This document shows positions 36,686 to 46,685 of a stretch of DNA of 64,000 nucleotides, piece after piece. Both the position numbers and the translations under genes were made by a program. Under the pieces are notes generated by a model that had not been told where the DNA came from, made no database searches, and worked only from the letters and a program-made list of their open reading frames with translations. Source of the stretch: Candidatus Kaistella beijingensis (lineage in GTDB: Bacteria > Bacteroidota > Bacteroidia > Flavobacteriales > Weeksellaceae); contig NZ_CP071953.1 of assembly GCF_020084865.1 (NCBI RefSeq), forward strand, positions 124,001 through 188,000, in the 5' to 3' direction. The first letter of the stretch is position 1, and each line of letters begins with the position of its first letter.

Positions 36686-39600
36686 ATGATGCGGAAGCTT
36701 TCTGTTGTTTTTTTTATCTGTTTTCTAGTTTTGGGTTTTGCTCAAAGTGTATCTTTATACAACCCGGCAAATAATGTTCCTTATCCTTCTGAACAATATT
36801 TCTGTAGCGGAGAGCAATTTAATTTAAAGGTTGATGCAGTTGCAACTTCAACAGGGGATTATGCAATTACCAAAGATTTCGCCTCAAGTTTTCCGCTTGG
36901 AGCCGGTTCTACTGAAATTACTTTCCCAGCAACCGGTTCTAATAAATTCAGTGATTCTTTTCCAATTGGATTCAGTTTTAGTTTTTACGGTAAAACCTAC
37001 TCAAGAGTTGTGGCAGGAAGCAACGGAAGACTTGTTTTCACCAATGATCCTCAACTGGAAAGTTTAAAAGATCTAAATACCTACACCGATCGAACTTTTA
37101 GCGGAATTGCAGGCTATAATACCTTGTCGGTTTTGGCATCAACCGACTATAATAAGGTCTTTAAAAATAATCCAAATCAGGAACTCAATTTAGCGCAGAT
37201 ATTTTTTGGTTACACGGATTTGGTGCCGAAATCGGTGAATTCGGGCGTTACCTATCTTTACAAAAATGTTTCTGTTGGAGGTGTAAATGCGCTTTTAGTA
37301 TCATTTCAGAATATGATCAGAACCAATGGAACGGGTTCGATTTCTTCCACCTCTTACGAAAGTTACATTTTATTATTACAGGATGGAAGAATCATCATCA
37401 ATGTTAATAATAAAAGCGAGAACAGTTACCGTGCAATTTTAGGAATTCAAAATGATGATGCCACAAAATTTAAAGTTCCTACACACAGTTCTGCCGGATC
37501 GGATTACAATAACGGATTCTGGAAGAGTGAAGGTGTAGCCTGGATTTTTACACCCAATCAAAATCTTACGCCGAGATTCAAATGGTATCAAAACGCAACT
37601 TTATTGGGGGAATCGTCCAACACTTTAAGCAATTTTTCGCCAAGCGATAACGATATTCTGAAAGTTGAGGTAAATTATCTTGATAGTTCCGGTAATCAGG
37701 TTGGATCAACAGTTACCGATTCTGTAACGTTTAAAATGCTTTCAAAGCCACCAGTTACGCTTACGCAACCAAGCTGTTCCACTGCGGTTTTAACAACCCC
37801 ATCAATTCCTGGAATCCAATATGAATGGTTTCAATCTGGAAATACTACCGTTTTATCCACCATCAATACATTAACAGCTTCTGCAAACGGAAATTATTTT
37901 GTCAGAATAAAATCACCCAATTCAAGTTGTTTTGTAGATTCAGATCCTGTTCCAGTTTCTGTAGGTGGAAATTTCCCCAATTTTAACAATGCACCAAAAT
38001 ACATTTGCAAAACCGATGGTGCTACAACAACTTCCGTAAATTTGTATGATTATTACCCTGCAAATCCCGCAAATTATACGGTAACATTTCAAGAAAACGG
38101 AGTAAATGTTCCCGATCCGACAAATTTTCCCATCAACGCTAATACAACAAGAACGGTGGGAATTATTGCCAATAGCGTCACAACTTCTTCCTGTAGTTTC
38201 AATACGACTTTCGATATTGTTTTTGCCTCTTTACCACCAAATAATTCTGAATTAATCGCGAATAAATTATGTTTTGGTGCCGATAATTATATATTAAACG
38301 ATTTCCAAAATCAGTTTTTTTCAGGTAAAAATTATCAATATTCTTATTCGTTGGATGGTGGAAGTACTTTTCAGAACTTAACTTCGGTAAATCCACAAAC
38401 GAATAATCCGATTTTGGTGAAAATTAAACATCCTGATTTCAGTTGTGAAACTGTTGTTAAATTAAAGTTCGATTTTCATCCCAAAATTTTAATAAATCCG
38501 ATAACGCCATTTCCCGCACATTGTTATTCGTCTACGGAATATTTTGATTTGAATTTTACAAAAGCCGAACTGGAATATGCTCCGAATATCAAGGCAACTT
38601 TCTTTAAAGATGCTGCATTTTCAGATCAGATAACGAATTTAAACTACAGAGGAAGTGGAACAGTTTATATCAAAATTGAAAATACCGACACGGGCTGTTT
38701 CGTTTCAACAACAATAAATTTAACAATTTACCCAAAACCCGCATTAATTAAATCATCACCTGAAATAAAATTTCCAAAAGCATGTGGTACAACAATTTAT
38801 GATTTAACATCTCAAGTTTCAGATTATATAGGCGTTTGGACTGGATATTCTGAAATTAGGTATTTCGACGGAAACGGAAATCAATTGACGAATACTGCGC
38901 AATGGCAGAATTACAACTCGCAAATTTCGGGTGCAAATCCTTACATGATTTTGGTTTACAACCAAACAAATAATTTGGAATGTTCAGATAAAATCAACTT
39001 CGATTTGAAATTATTGTTGAAACCTGCCGCTACAATTTCACAAATCTTAATTTGCAGCGAGCTCTCTTATTCTCTTCAAAATTTTAAGGATAAAGTGATT
39101 GCCAATTCTTCCAACTACACTTTTACTGATCTTTCAGGAAATCCGCTTCCTGCGAATTTTGACCTTTCTGTTTTGCCTTTAACGGTGAACTTTTTAATGA
39201 AAGATAATGGTAATGGATGTTTGTCCGATCCACAATCGGTGCGTTTTATTCAAGGTGGAGCATCGGTTTTATTGAGTACCGAAACTAATTATTCTTTATG
39301 CGATGATGATTTTGATGGGAAAACTTCTTTCAATCTTGATTCTAAAAAATCAGATTTTACCACCGATCCTACTGCGATTTTTGAATATTTTAAAGATGCC
39401 GGTCTTACCCAAACTATCACTTCGACTTATAGTAATGAAGTCGCCTTTAATCAAACGGTTTATGCAAGAATTACTTTGCCTGGATTCTGCCCCGTGGTTG
39501 TTAAGATTCATCTGATTGTGAATACGCCATCTAAATCTTCAACGATTTTGCCTAAATATTTTATCTGTTACGGCGAAACTTTAACAATTGACGCAGGAAC

Positions 39601-40219
39601 TGAAAATGTGAAGTGGGAGTGGAGCACAGGAGAAAATTCGCAAAGCATTCAAATTACCAAAGCTGGAAATTATTCAGTGAAATTAACCAATGCAAATGGC
39701 TGTTTTTACACCCACGATTTTATTGTTTCTGATGAAAATCAACCGAAAATTGAGGTCATCAATCAAACCAATGATTCAATAGAAGTCATTGCAAATGGAG
39801 GCGAAAAACCTTATCAATACTGGTTTAATGGACTTTCGCAAAGTTCAAATATATTGCTGAATCCTACAGCTTCCTCTTACGTCATTCAAGTGGAATCTGC
39901 GACAGGTTGTTTCGGCGAACCGAAAACAATTTATTTTATTAAAATCAACAATGCCTTCACTCCAAATTCCGACGGAATCAATGATTATTGGACCATCGAA
40001 AATCTGGATAAAATGGATAATATTTCCTTAATGATCACCGACCGTTACGGAAATAAAGTTTTTGAATCTCAGAACAAAAACAGTCTGGTTTGGGATGGAA
40101 GTCATCACGGTAGAAGTTTGCCAACTTCAACGTATTGGTATTCCGTGACTTGGTTTGATCCTGTAACCCAGAAAAACGAGCAGCGTCAAGGTTGGATTTT
40201 ACTGAAAAACAGAAATTAG
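36686..40219 (+). CDS. Large secreted protein with T9SS type B sorting domain
   Basis: About 1177 residues. Signal peptide MMRKLSVVFFICFLVLGFAQ is followed by a long beta-rich region with paired cysteines and several Ig/PKD-like modules (for example VTLTQPSCSTAVLTTPSIPG and ICYGETLTIDAGTENVKWEW). The C-terminus (NAFTPNSDGINDYWTIENLD, then a RYGNKVFES stretch and TYWYSVTWFDP) is the gliding-motility-associated type B signal that sends proteins through the type IX secretion system. It is probably a surface or adhesin-like protein; its ligand is unknown. The start is fixed by the promoter at 36644. Confidence 0.9.
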   Translation: MMRKLSVVFFICFLVLGFAQSVSLYNPANNVPYPSEQYFCSGEQFNLKVDAVATSTGDYAITKDFASSFPLGAGSTEITFPATGSNKFSDSFPIGFSFSFYGKTYSRVVAGSNGRLVFTNDPQLESLKDLNTYTDRTFSGIAGYNTLSVLASTDYNKVFKNNPNQELNLAQIFFGYTDLVPKSVNSGVTYLYKNVSVGGVNALLVSFQNMIRTNGTGSISSTSYESYILLLQDGRIIINVNNKSENSYRAILGIQNDDATKFKVPTHSSAGSDYNNGFWKSEGVAWIFTPNQNLTPRFKWYQNATLLGESSNTLSNFSPSDNDILKVEVNYLDSSGNQVGSTVTDSVTFKMLSKPPVTLTQPSCSTAVLTTPSIPGIQYEWFQSGNTTVLSTINTLTASANGNYFVRIKSPNSSCFVDSDPVPVSVGGNFPNFNNAPKYICKTDGATTTSVNLYDYYPANPANYTVTFQENGVNVPDPTNFPINANTTRTVGIIANSVTTSSCSFNTTFDIVFASLPPNNSELIANKLCFGADNYILNDFQNQFFSGKNYQYSYSLDGGSTFQNLTSVNPQTNNPILVKIKHPDFSCETVVKLKFDFHPKILINPITPFPAHCYSSTEYFDLNFTKAELEYAPNIKATFFKDAAFSDQITNLNYRGSGTVYIKIENTDTGCFVSTTINLTIYPKPALIKSSPEIKFPKACGTTIYDLTSQVSDYIGVWTGYSEIRYFDGNGNQLTNTAQWQNYNSQISGANPYMILVYNQTNNLECSDKINFDLKLLLKPAATISQILICSELSYSLQNFKDKVIANSSNYTFTDLSGNPLPANFDLSVLPLTVNFLMKDNGNGCLSDPQSVRFIQGGASVLLSTETNYSLCDDDFDGKTSFNLDSKKSDFTTDPTAIFEYFKDAGLTQTITSTYSNEVAFNQTVYARITLPGFCPVVVKIHLIVNTPSKSSTILPKYFICYGETLTIDAGTENVKWEWSTGENSQSIQITKAGNYSVKLTNANGCFYTHDFIVSDENQPKIEVINQTNDSIEVIANGGEKPYQYWFNGLSQSSNILLNPTASSYVIQVESATGCFGEPKTIYFIKINNAFTPNSDGINDYWTIENLDKMDNISLMITDRYGNKVFESQNKNSLVWDGSHHGRSLPTSTYWYSVTWFDPVTQKNEQRQGWILLKNRN

Positions 40220-40523
40220 GTTCGAGTGACGAGTTACGACATGCTGGATTCTAGTTTTTAATCGGCGGCGAAATTCCGCTTCTTTTTAGGGATGTCTGAA
40301 TCAAAGATTCAGACGCAGTGGTTAATTTTGCAGTTTTTACCTTGGACCAATTACCACGCTGTACCAATTTCCACCAAAAACACCACTTATCCACATTTCC
40401 ACAATGTGCAAATAAACTTGTATAAACAATAAGTTTTCAATATTTTCGTTGATTAATTGTGGAAAATATTGGAAGCGTAGTTTTCGCTTCAAGCGCTAAC
40501 AACGCTCATCAAACCAAGATTAC
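40220..40523. other. 304-base intergenic region with hairpin
   Basis: It contains a perfect 9-bp hairpin GTCTGAATC-AAA-GATTCAGAC (40294-40314), possibly the terminator of the T9SS gene although a T run is lacking, and a CCAC-rich stretch (40345-40405). No gene is seen. Confidence 0.55.
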
Positions 40524-43484
40524 ATGAATTCAAAAAAAATCATTATTGCCGCCGCGATTTTCTATTACGGAATTTCCGATGCGCAGCAATCCCAATTCTT
40601 CGCCGACCGTGAAAATTACCGCTTCAACCTCGCTGAAAACCTTTACAACAGCAAGATTTTTAACGCCTCCCAATTTGAGTATGCACGTCAATATTTCTAT
40701 AATTCTTCGCTTACCAACTCCAAGAAAGAAGCGGCGCAGTTTTTCGATAATGTGATTGGCGTAATTCTCCGGAAAAATCATGCGGAGCAAGGCTTGGAAG
40801 CGTTTATCAAGGAATATCCAAACTCCGCTTATTTTGCACAGGCAAATCTTCCGTTGGCTGACTATTACTTGACGCAAAAGGATTTTGAAAAGGCGTTGGA
40901 AACTTTGAAAAACGTCAATCAATACCAACTTTCAAAAGAGGAAAACACGCAGTATATCACCAAACTCGGTTATGCGAAGTTCATGACGGGAGATTCTAAA
41001 GGTGCGGTGGAAGCGTTGGAAGAAGCCTACAAAAATGCAGAGGGAAACGATAAAGGCGATATTGCATACATGTTGGGACATCTGTATTATGCTGACAAAC
41101 AGAACGATAAAGCTTTTTCTTTTTTCGACCAAATCAAGGATCATGAAAAATTTGCACGGTTGGTAAAACCGTATTACGTACAAATGTATTTCAACGACAA
41201 AGATTACGATCGGGCAATTACGGAAGGAAATTCTTTGTTAAATGAGTCATTATCAAAGGAATACAGCGCAGAAGTGCACAAGATCATCGGTGAAAGTTAT
41301 TTCATGAAAGGAGATTATAACTCTGCGTATCCCCATTTGAAAATTTATTTGGAAAGCAAGCAAACTCCGTCTGAAAGCGATTTGTACGAGATGGGTTTTG
41401 TTTCTGCTCAGCTGAAAAAATATGATGAAGCGGTTTCTTATTATAACCAATTGATTAACAGTAATTCATCGACTTCTCAAAACGCTTATTATCAATTAGG
41501 AAACGCTTATTTGGCGGTTGGAAAAAAGCAGGAAGCACTTTCTGCGTTTCGTTCGGCTTATCAAATGAGTTATGATGTTAAAGTTCAGCAACTTGCTCAT
41601 TTACAGTATGCTAAATTAAGTTACGATATCGGAAATCCTTTTGAATCGGCTTCCAATGTGATTCAAAGTTATATTTCAAAATACCCGAAAAGTTCGGAGG
41701 TTACGGAAATGCGTTCGCTTTTGATGAAGTCTTATCTTTACTCAGGTGATTACAAAGGAACTTTGGCTGCCATCGACAAAATGCCGAATTCTACTCCAGA
41801 AACCAATAAAATCGACCAGGAAGTTTCCTATTTATTGGGAACAGAGGAATTTAACAAAGGAAATTTCGACCAAGCGGAAAAGTTTTTCTTAAGAAGCCTG
41901 GAATTCAACATTAACAAAGAATTCAACACGAGAGCAACGTATTGGTTGGCTCAAACCTATTATCAAAAAGGAAATTATCCTTCTGCAATTGTTCGTTATG
42001 AAAAAATTGCCAACGAAAATTTTCCTGAAAAACAACAGCTGAATTACGATTTAGGTTATGCTTACTTTAAATCTAAAAAATTCGATAAGGCGAAAGAGTA
42101 TTTCAGAAAATATCTAGAAAATCCAAAAACTGAATTTAAAAATGATGCGGAATTACGGTTGGCAGACACGTATTACGCCAATAACGAATTGAACGAAGCC
42201 ATCGCCATTTACGACAAAACGGAAAATGCGGATGATTACACTTTGTTCCAAAAAGCAATGGCTTTAGGTTTTAAAGGGGATACTGAAGCGAAAATTTCTA
42301 ATTTGAAGAAACTGATTTCGCAATACAAAAATTCAGAGTATGTGGACGATGCACAGTATGAAATCGGAACAGCGTATGCAGCGAATGACGATTTTAATAA
42401 TTCAAACGAATATTTTTCGCAAGTTATCAGAACGAGTTCCGACAGAGATTTGGTAGCCAATTCGCAGATTTACCGCGCTCAAAATTATATTGATTTAAAC
42501 CAAAATGAAAAAGCACTTTCTGAATTAAAATCACTTGGAAATCAGTATAAAAATACGGCGTTTGCAAGTAAAATCGTTCAGGCTTCACGTCCGATTTTCA
42601 TGAAAAATGGCGATGTTTCAGGTTATCAGAATTTTGCACAAAGTTTAGGAGTGAGGATTGACGCTTCGGAAATTGACGAAATCAATTTGTCATCCGCGAA
42701 AAATTATTACGCACAGAAAAATTACAAAGCTGCAATTCCGCTTTACGAAAAATATTTAACGCAAAATCCAACAGGAGACGGACTTTACCAAGCCCAATAC
42801 GAATTGGGAGAAAGTTATTTCCAAACTCAAAATTCAACCAAAGCGTTGTTGATTTTACAGGAAGTCGCCAATGTTCAGAACGATTATCAGGAAGACGCGC
42901 AAACTCGGATCGCACAGATTTATTTAAGTCAAAACAATTATTCCGAGGCGAAGAAGTATTTGGAATCGCTTTCAAACTCGGCTAATGTGAATGTGAAGAA
43001 CTTTGCGAACCTTGAGATGATGAAGATTTATGCAGAAGAAAAGAATTTTTCTCAAGCAGAAAAGTTTGCGGATTTGGTGATGAGAAATCCAAAAAATTCT
43101 GCAGCAGTCATTGAACAGGCAAAAGTAATTAAAGCACGAAGCTTGATGAATAGCGGAAAAGACAACGAAGCAAAATCTGCGTATGCGACATTAGAAAAGT
43201 CTGCAAATACCGAAGTTGCCGCCGAATCCCTGTATGCAAAAGCGTTTTATCAAAACAAGGCAAAAGCATTTAAAACATCCAACGAAACGATTTTCAGATT
43301 GGCAAATAATTATGCTTCCGAAGAATATTGGGGAGCGAAAGCGTTGGTTTTGATGGCGAAAAATTACATCGGTTTGAAAGACAGTTATCAAGCGAGTTAT
43401 ACCGTTGACCAAATCATTGCGAATTACCAAGATTTCCCTGAAATTGTGGCGGAAGCGAAAGAAGTGAAAAAGCAAATAAAATGA
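40524..43484 (+). CDS. Exported TPR-repeat protein
   Basis: 986 residues. A signal peptide (MNSKKIIIAAAIFYYGISDA) is followed by tetratricopeptide repeats over nearly the whole length, clear examples being AYYQLGNAYLAVGKKQEALS, ATYWLAQTYYQKGNYPSAIV and YQAQYELGESYFQTQNSTKA. It is probably periplasmic or lipid-free at the outer membrane inner face and acts as a scaffold. An outer membrane barrel gene follows downstream in the same direction after a 124-base tandem repeat. I remember the same gene order in other Flavobacteriia, which suggests the two proteins work together. Confidence 0.85.
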   Translation: MNSKKIIIAAAIFYYGISDAQQSQFFADRENYRFNLAENLYNSKIFNASQFEYARQYFYNSSLTNSKKEAAQFFDNVIGVILRKNHAEQGLEAFIKEYPNSAYFAQANLPLADYYLTQKDFEKALETLKNVNQYQLSKEENTQYITKLGYAKFMTGDSKGAVEALEEAYKNAEGNDKGDIAYMLGHLYYADKQNDKAFSFFDQIKDHEKFARLVKPYYVQMYFNDKDYDRAITEGNSLLNESLSKEYSAEVHKIIGESYFMKGDYNSAYPHLKIYLESKQTPSESDLYEMGFVSAQLKKYDEAVSYYNQLINSNSSTSQNAYYQLGNAYLAVGKKQEALSAFRSAYQMSYDVKVQQLAHLQYAKLSYDIGNPFESASNVIQSYISKYPKSSEVTEMRSLLMKSYLYSGDYKGTLAAIDKMPNSTPETNKIDQEVSYLLGTEEFNKGNFDQAEKFFLRSLEFNINKEFNTRATYWLAQTYYQKGNYPSAIVRYEKIANENFPEKQQLNYDLGYAYFKSKKFDKAKEYFRKYLENPKTEFKNDAELRLADTYYANNELNEAIAIYDKTENADDYTLFQKAMALGFKGDTEAKISNLKKLISQYKNSEYVDDAQYEIGTAYAANDDFNNSNEYFSQVIRTSSDRDLVANSQIYRAQNYIDLNQNEKALSELKSLGNQYKNTAFASKIVQASRPIFMKNGDVSGYQNFAQSLGVRIDASEIDEINLSSAKNYYAQKNYKAAIPLYEKYLTQNPTGDGLYQAQYELGESYFQTQNSTKALLILQEVANVQNDYQEDAQTRIAQIYLSQNNYSEAKKYLESLSNSANVNVKNFANLEMMKIYAEEKNFSQAEKFADLVMRNPKNSAAVIEQAKVIKARSLMNSGKDNEAKSAYATLEKSANTEVAAESLYAKAFYQNKAKAFKTSNETIFRLANNYASEEYWGAKALVLMAKNYIGLKDSYQASYTVDQIIANYQDFPEIVAEAKEVKKQIK

Positions 43485-43840
43485 TGATTGTGGGTGCAAA
43501 TTGGTGCAGGTTGCAATTGGCGCAAATGGATATGATTATTTGTAGGGACAAATCGCGAAACATAACGAAGTTGTTCGAGGAAGTTAATTGTCCAAAATCC
43601 GAAGGATTTTTAAGCCACGAAGTGGCGAAATAAAACAGCAAAGGTTGAAGCCCTTTGTATTTTGAAATAAAGATAGAAAAGTGAGGCCACGAAGTTGTTC
43701 GACGAAGTCAATTGGCCAAAATCCGAAGGATTTTATAAGCCACGAAGTGGCGAAATAAAACAGTAAAGGGTGAAGCCCTTTGTATTTTGAAATAAAGATA
43801 GAAAAGTGAAGCCACGAAGTGGCGAAATCAATAAAAGAAT
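43485..43840. repeat. Tandem repeat with 124-base period between TPR and barrel genes
   Basis: Two near-identical units begin CGAAGTTGTTCG at 43566 and 43690; each contains AATCCGAAGGATTTT, GCCACGAAGTGGCGAAATAA and AAAGG(G/T)TGAAGCCCTTTG. A third unit is partial (to about 43830). Each unit is full of small palindromes. The inverted family member lies at 51490-51585. Minus-strand open frames inside are by-products of the repeat. No gene is supported in this 356-base spacer. Confidence 0.85.
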
Positions 43841-45631
43841 ATGACGAACCCAATTCAAAAAATATTTTTACTCGGATTAATGGTATCTTCAACTGCCGTT
43901 TTCTCTCAAATCAAGGAAGAAAAACTCATCCTCGACAGAAAGCGCGAACCCGAAGTAAAAAAAATCGAGAAAAAGAAAACTTCCATCGAAACCATTAAAA
44001 ATTATCCTCCGCAAACCAAGAAAATTGAAGATTCATTAAATCTGAAATACAATATTACGGATGTTCCCGCTGCTTCGGATTTCAAAACTTCCACAATTCA
44101 GGGTGAGGATATTTCGCCGAAATTTGATGCGAATTATCAGAACAATTATTTTCAGTTGGGAATGGGTAATTACGGAAAAATCCTCGCCGATGGAAATATG
44201 TCTACCAAACTAGAAAACAACATGGAAGTTGGTGGTGACGTTCATTTCCTTTCGACGTCGGGTTTAAAGAAAGATTATGACTGGAGTTCCAAGCAAAGTT
44301 CAGCCAATTTGGGGGCATTTCTAAATTCGTATGGAGAAAGGGGAAAGTTTGGAATCAATGCAGATTACGGACTTAAAGATTACAATTATTACGGAATTTA
44401 CGCCTTTGATGGAATCCAGGGAATTAATATTCCATCGGATATTGACCTGAAACAAAAAGTAAATCAATTTAAAGTCAATGGATATTACGATTTTTATTCG
44501 AATGAAATTTTGAATGATGTTCGTGTGAAATCTTCATTTTTGAGCGACCATTTTAATGCAAAAGAGGTTCAGGCTGACATTTTATTGAACCTTTCAAAAC
44601 ATGGTGTTGAAATTCCAAAATTTGATGATGTACGTTTGAATGGAGATTTGGGAATCAATTTAGAAACCTTGAAATCAGATTTTAAAATTCTAAATGAAAA
44701 TTCTTCGTCATTCTTTAATGCAACATTGTCGCCGAAAGTGACTTTCTTTAAAGGAAATTCGTATTTGATGGTTGGTTCGGATTTTTCGTTTTTAAATGGA
44801 AGAAATTCAAATACAGTTTTGCCTGAAGAATTGAAAAACAATAAAACGTATTGGTTTCCAAAAGCGGAACTACAATTTGCAGCAACCGATGAATTCAAGT
44901 TTTATGCAGGAATTGATGGCGGTTTGAAAATGAATTCCTATTCCAATCTTTTGGAACAAAATCCATATCTCGCTTCTGACCAATGGTTGAAACCAACCGA
45001 AACAAAATATCACGGTTATTTTGGATTAAGAGGAGATATTGATCAAAATATCAAATATGATTTCAGCGCAGGATTTTCGAAAGTGAACGATATCATGTTT
45101 TTTAAGGCGAATAATCTTTTCGACAACAGTTCTACCAATAAAAATGCTTATAACTTCGCAAACACATTTTCAGCAATCTACGATAATGGAACGGTGAGCG
45201 AAGTTAAGGGAAGTGTACAGTATTTTCCGTTGGCTAATTTGGTTTTGGATGGAGAACTTCATTTCGCGAAATACAAACTCGACAATCAGGAAAACATCTA
45301 CAACAAACCTTTAATCAAAGCAAGTTTGGGCGCAAAATACGCGATGCTCGACAAAAAGTTGAATCTGGGTGCGAAAGTATTTTTTGAATCGGATAAGACA
45401 ACCAATTCTTACTCTGTTGTTTCTACTTTACCGATGTTTTCAATGCAAGAAAACACCAATGACAAAGTGGGCGGTTTTGCAGATTTAAATCTTTCCGCGG
45501 AGTACAAGGTTCACAAAAATTTCAGTATTTTTGCACACGGAAATAATTTGCTGAACGCCAAGTATCAAACTTTCAAGGGTTACAAAGTTTTGGGAGCGCA
45601 GGTTTTGGGAGGAGTGAAGATTTCATTTTAA
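43841..45631 (+). CDS. Outer membrane beta-barrel protein, TonB-receptor-like without plug
   Basis: 596 residues with signal peptide (KIFLLGLMVSSTAVFSQ). Residues 20-75 are strongly charged (KREPEVKKIEKKKTSIET). From about residue 90 many beta strands follow (QLGMGNYGKILADGNMSTKL, YHGYFGLRGDIDQNIKYDFS), and the end is FAHGNNLLNAKYQTFKGYK then VLGGVKISF with a terminal Phe, as in TonB-dependent receptors. The N-terminal plug domain is absent, so it is a plug-less relative or a structural barrel. Its partner is probably the TPR protein upstream. Confidence 0.75.
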   Translation: MTNPIQKIFLLGLMVSSTAVFSQIKEEKLILDRKREPEVKKIEKKKTSIETIKNYPPQTKKIEDSLNLKYNITDVPAASDFKTSTIQGEDISPKFDANYQNNYFQLGMGNYGKILADGNMSTKLENNMEVGGDVHFLSTSGLKKDYDWSSKQSSANLGAFLNSYGERGKFGINADYGLKDYNYYGIYAFDGIQGINIPSDIDLKQKVNQFKVNGYYDFYSNEILNDVRVKSSFLSDHFNAKEVQADILLNLSKHGVEIPKFDDVRLNGDLGINLETLKSDFKILNENSSSFFNATLSPKVTFFKGNSYLMVGSDFSFLNGRNSNTVLPEELKNNKTYWFPKAELQFAATDEFKFYAGIDGGLKMNSYSNLLEQNPYLASDQWLKPTETKYHGYFGLRGDIDQNIKYDFSAGFSKVNDIMFFKANNLFDNSSTNKNAYNFANTFSAIYDNGTVSEVKGSVQYFPLANLVLDGELHFAKYKLDNQENIYNKPLIKASLGAKYAMLDKKLNLGAKVFFESDKTTNSYSVVSTLPMFSMQENTNDKVGGFADLNLSAEYKVHKNFSIFAHGNNLLNAKYQTFKGYKVLGAQVLGGVKISF

Positions 45632-45728
45632 GTGAATTAATTACATTGTGAACTTTCTGCGAAGTGAATTTCTTTGAGTGAATTTTAAAAATTGACCATT
45701 CACTTGCGAAGCAAAATTCACCATTGTC

Positions 45729-45800
45729 GGCTGCATAGTTCAATGGATAGAATATCGGATTTCGGCTCCGAGGATGAGGGTTCGAATCCTTCTGCGGCTA
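45729..45800 (+). tRNA. tRNA-Arg (anticodon TCG)
   Basis: 72 bases fold as a cloverleaf: a 7-bp acceptor stem (GGCTGCA with TGCGGCT, two G-U pairs), a D stem GTTC/GAAT, an anticodon stem TCGGA/TCCGA with loop TTTCGGC (anticodon TCG at 45762-45764) and a T arm GAGGG-TTCGAAT-CCTTC. The CCA end is not encoded. It reads CGA and related arginine codons. A bidirectional terminator follows. Confidence 0.95.
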
Positions 45801-45802
45801 CA

Positions 45803-45838
45803 AAAAAATCCGTCTGAATTTTTTCAGACGGATTTTTT
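45803..45838. terminator. Bidirectional terminator between tRNA-Arg and the aldolase gene
   Basis: A stem of about 15 bp (AAAATCCGTCTGAA with TTCAGACGGATTTT) around TTTT. A and T flanks give T runs on both strands. Confidence 0.9.
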
Positions 45839-45854
45839 ATTTTTAATATTTAAA

Positions 45855-46508
45855 TTATCCCATTTTCTTCGCATCTGCCACAAATTGCGCCAAACCTTTA
45901 TCAGTTAAAGGATGGTTCAATAAATTTAGAATTGAAGCTAAAGGCGAAGTCACCACATCTGCACCCACTTTTGCACAGTTTACAATATGCAAAGGTGAAC
46001 GGATGGAAGCGGCAAGAATTTCAGTATCAAACATATAGTTATCAAAAATCACACGGATTTCCTCGATTAAATTCATTCCGTCAACAGAAATATCATCCAA
46101 TCTTCCCAAAAATGGAGAAACGTAATTGGCGCCCGCTTTTGCAGCCAATAAAGCTTGTCCTGCAGAGAAAATCAAAGTACAGTTGGTCTTAATTCCTTTA
46201 TCTGAAAAGTATTTCAACGCTTTTACTCCGTCCTTAATCATTGGGATTTTCACCACAATATTTGGATGAATTGCTGCTAGTTCTTCGCCTTCCTTAATCA
46301 TTTCGTCGTAAGTGGTGCTTAAAACTTCGGCAGAAATATCGCCGTCAACAATGTCGCAAATGGCTTTGTAATGGTTTTTAATGGCTTCTGCACCGCTGAT
46401 TCCTTCTTTTGCCAGTAATGACGGATTGGTTGTAACACCGTCCAAAATTCCCAAATCCTGCGCTTCTTTAATTTGCTCCAGATTGGCTGTGTCGATAAAA
46501 AATTTCAT
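45855..46508 (-). CDS. fsa: Transaldolase family protein, fructose-6-phosphate aldolase-like
   Basis: 217 residues, the length of the short transaldolase/FSA group. [20 protein letters not shown] and [13 protein letters not shown] form the N-terminal motifs; the Schiff-base Lys87 is in [27 protein letters not shown] and [17 protein letters not shown] follow. The short group contains both fructose-6-phosphate aldolases and true transaldolases; sequence alone does not settle which. A promoter-like box (46525-46532) lies 17 bases upstream. Confidence 0.85.
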   Translation of the reverse strand: MKFFIDTANLEQIKEAQDLGILDGVTTNPSLLAKEGISGAEAIKNHYKAICDIVDGDISAEVLSTTYDEMIKEGEELAAIHPNIVVKIPMIKDGVKALKYFSDKGIKTNCTLIFSAGQALLAAKAGANYVSPFLGRLDDISVDGMNLIEEIRVIFDNYMFDTEILAASIRSPLHIVNCAKVGADVVTSPLASILNLLNHPLTDKGLAQFVADAKKMG

Positions 46509-46524
46509 TCCTTTTTATTTTTTG

Positions 46525-46532
46525 CAAAGGTA
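46525..46532 (-). promoter_or_regulatory. TAnnTTTG element of the aldolase gene
   Basis: TACCTTTG on the minus strand, giving a leader of about 10 bases. Confidence 0.5.
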
Positions 46533-46582
46533 AGATTTTAAGATTCAAGATGAAAGGAAAAACATTTTTTAAAGCTGAAAAA

Positions 46583-46606
46583 AAACCTCACGTTTCCGCA
46601 AGGTTT
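46583..46606 (-). terminator. Hairpin downstream of acetyl-CoA synthetase
   Basis: AAACCT pairs with AGGTTT around CACGTTTCCGCA, followed on the minus strand by a T run. It lies 80 bases beyond the acs stop. Confidence 0.55.
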
Positions 46607-46685
46607 AATTTCAAATCTCAAACTTCAAATGCAATGCATTCACGAACTATGAAAATAATTATAAAACTCGTGAGTAAATCTCAAA

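Noticed and set aside
43414..43892. Minus-strand open frames repeating FYFATSWL in the TPR-barrel spacer
   Set aside because: They are produced by the 124-base tandem repeat; the repeated peptide reflects the DNA repeat and not a protein.
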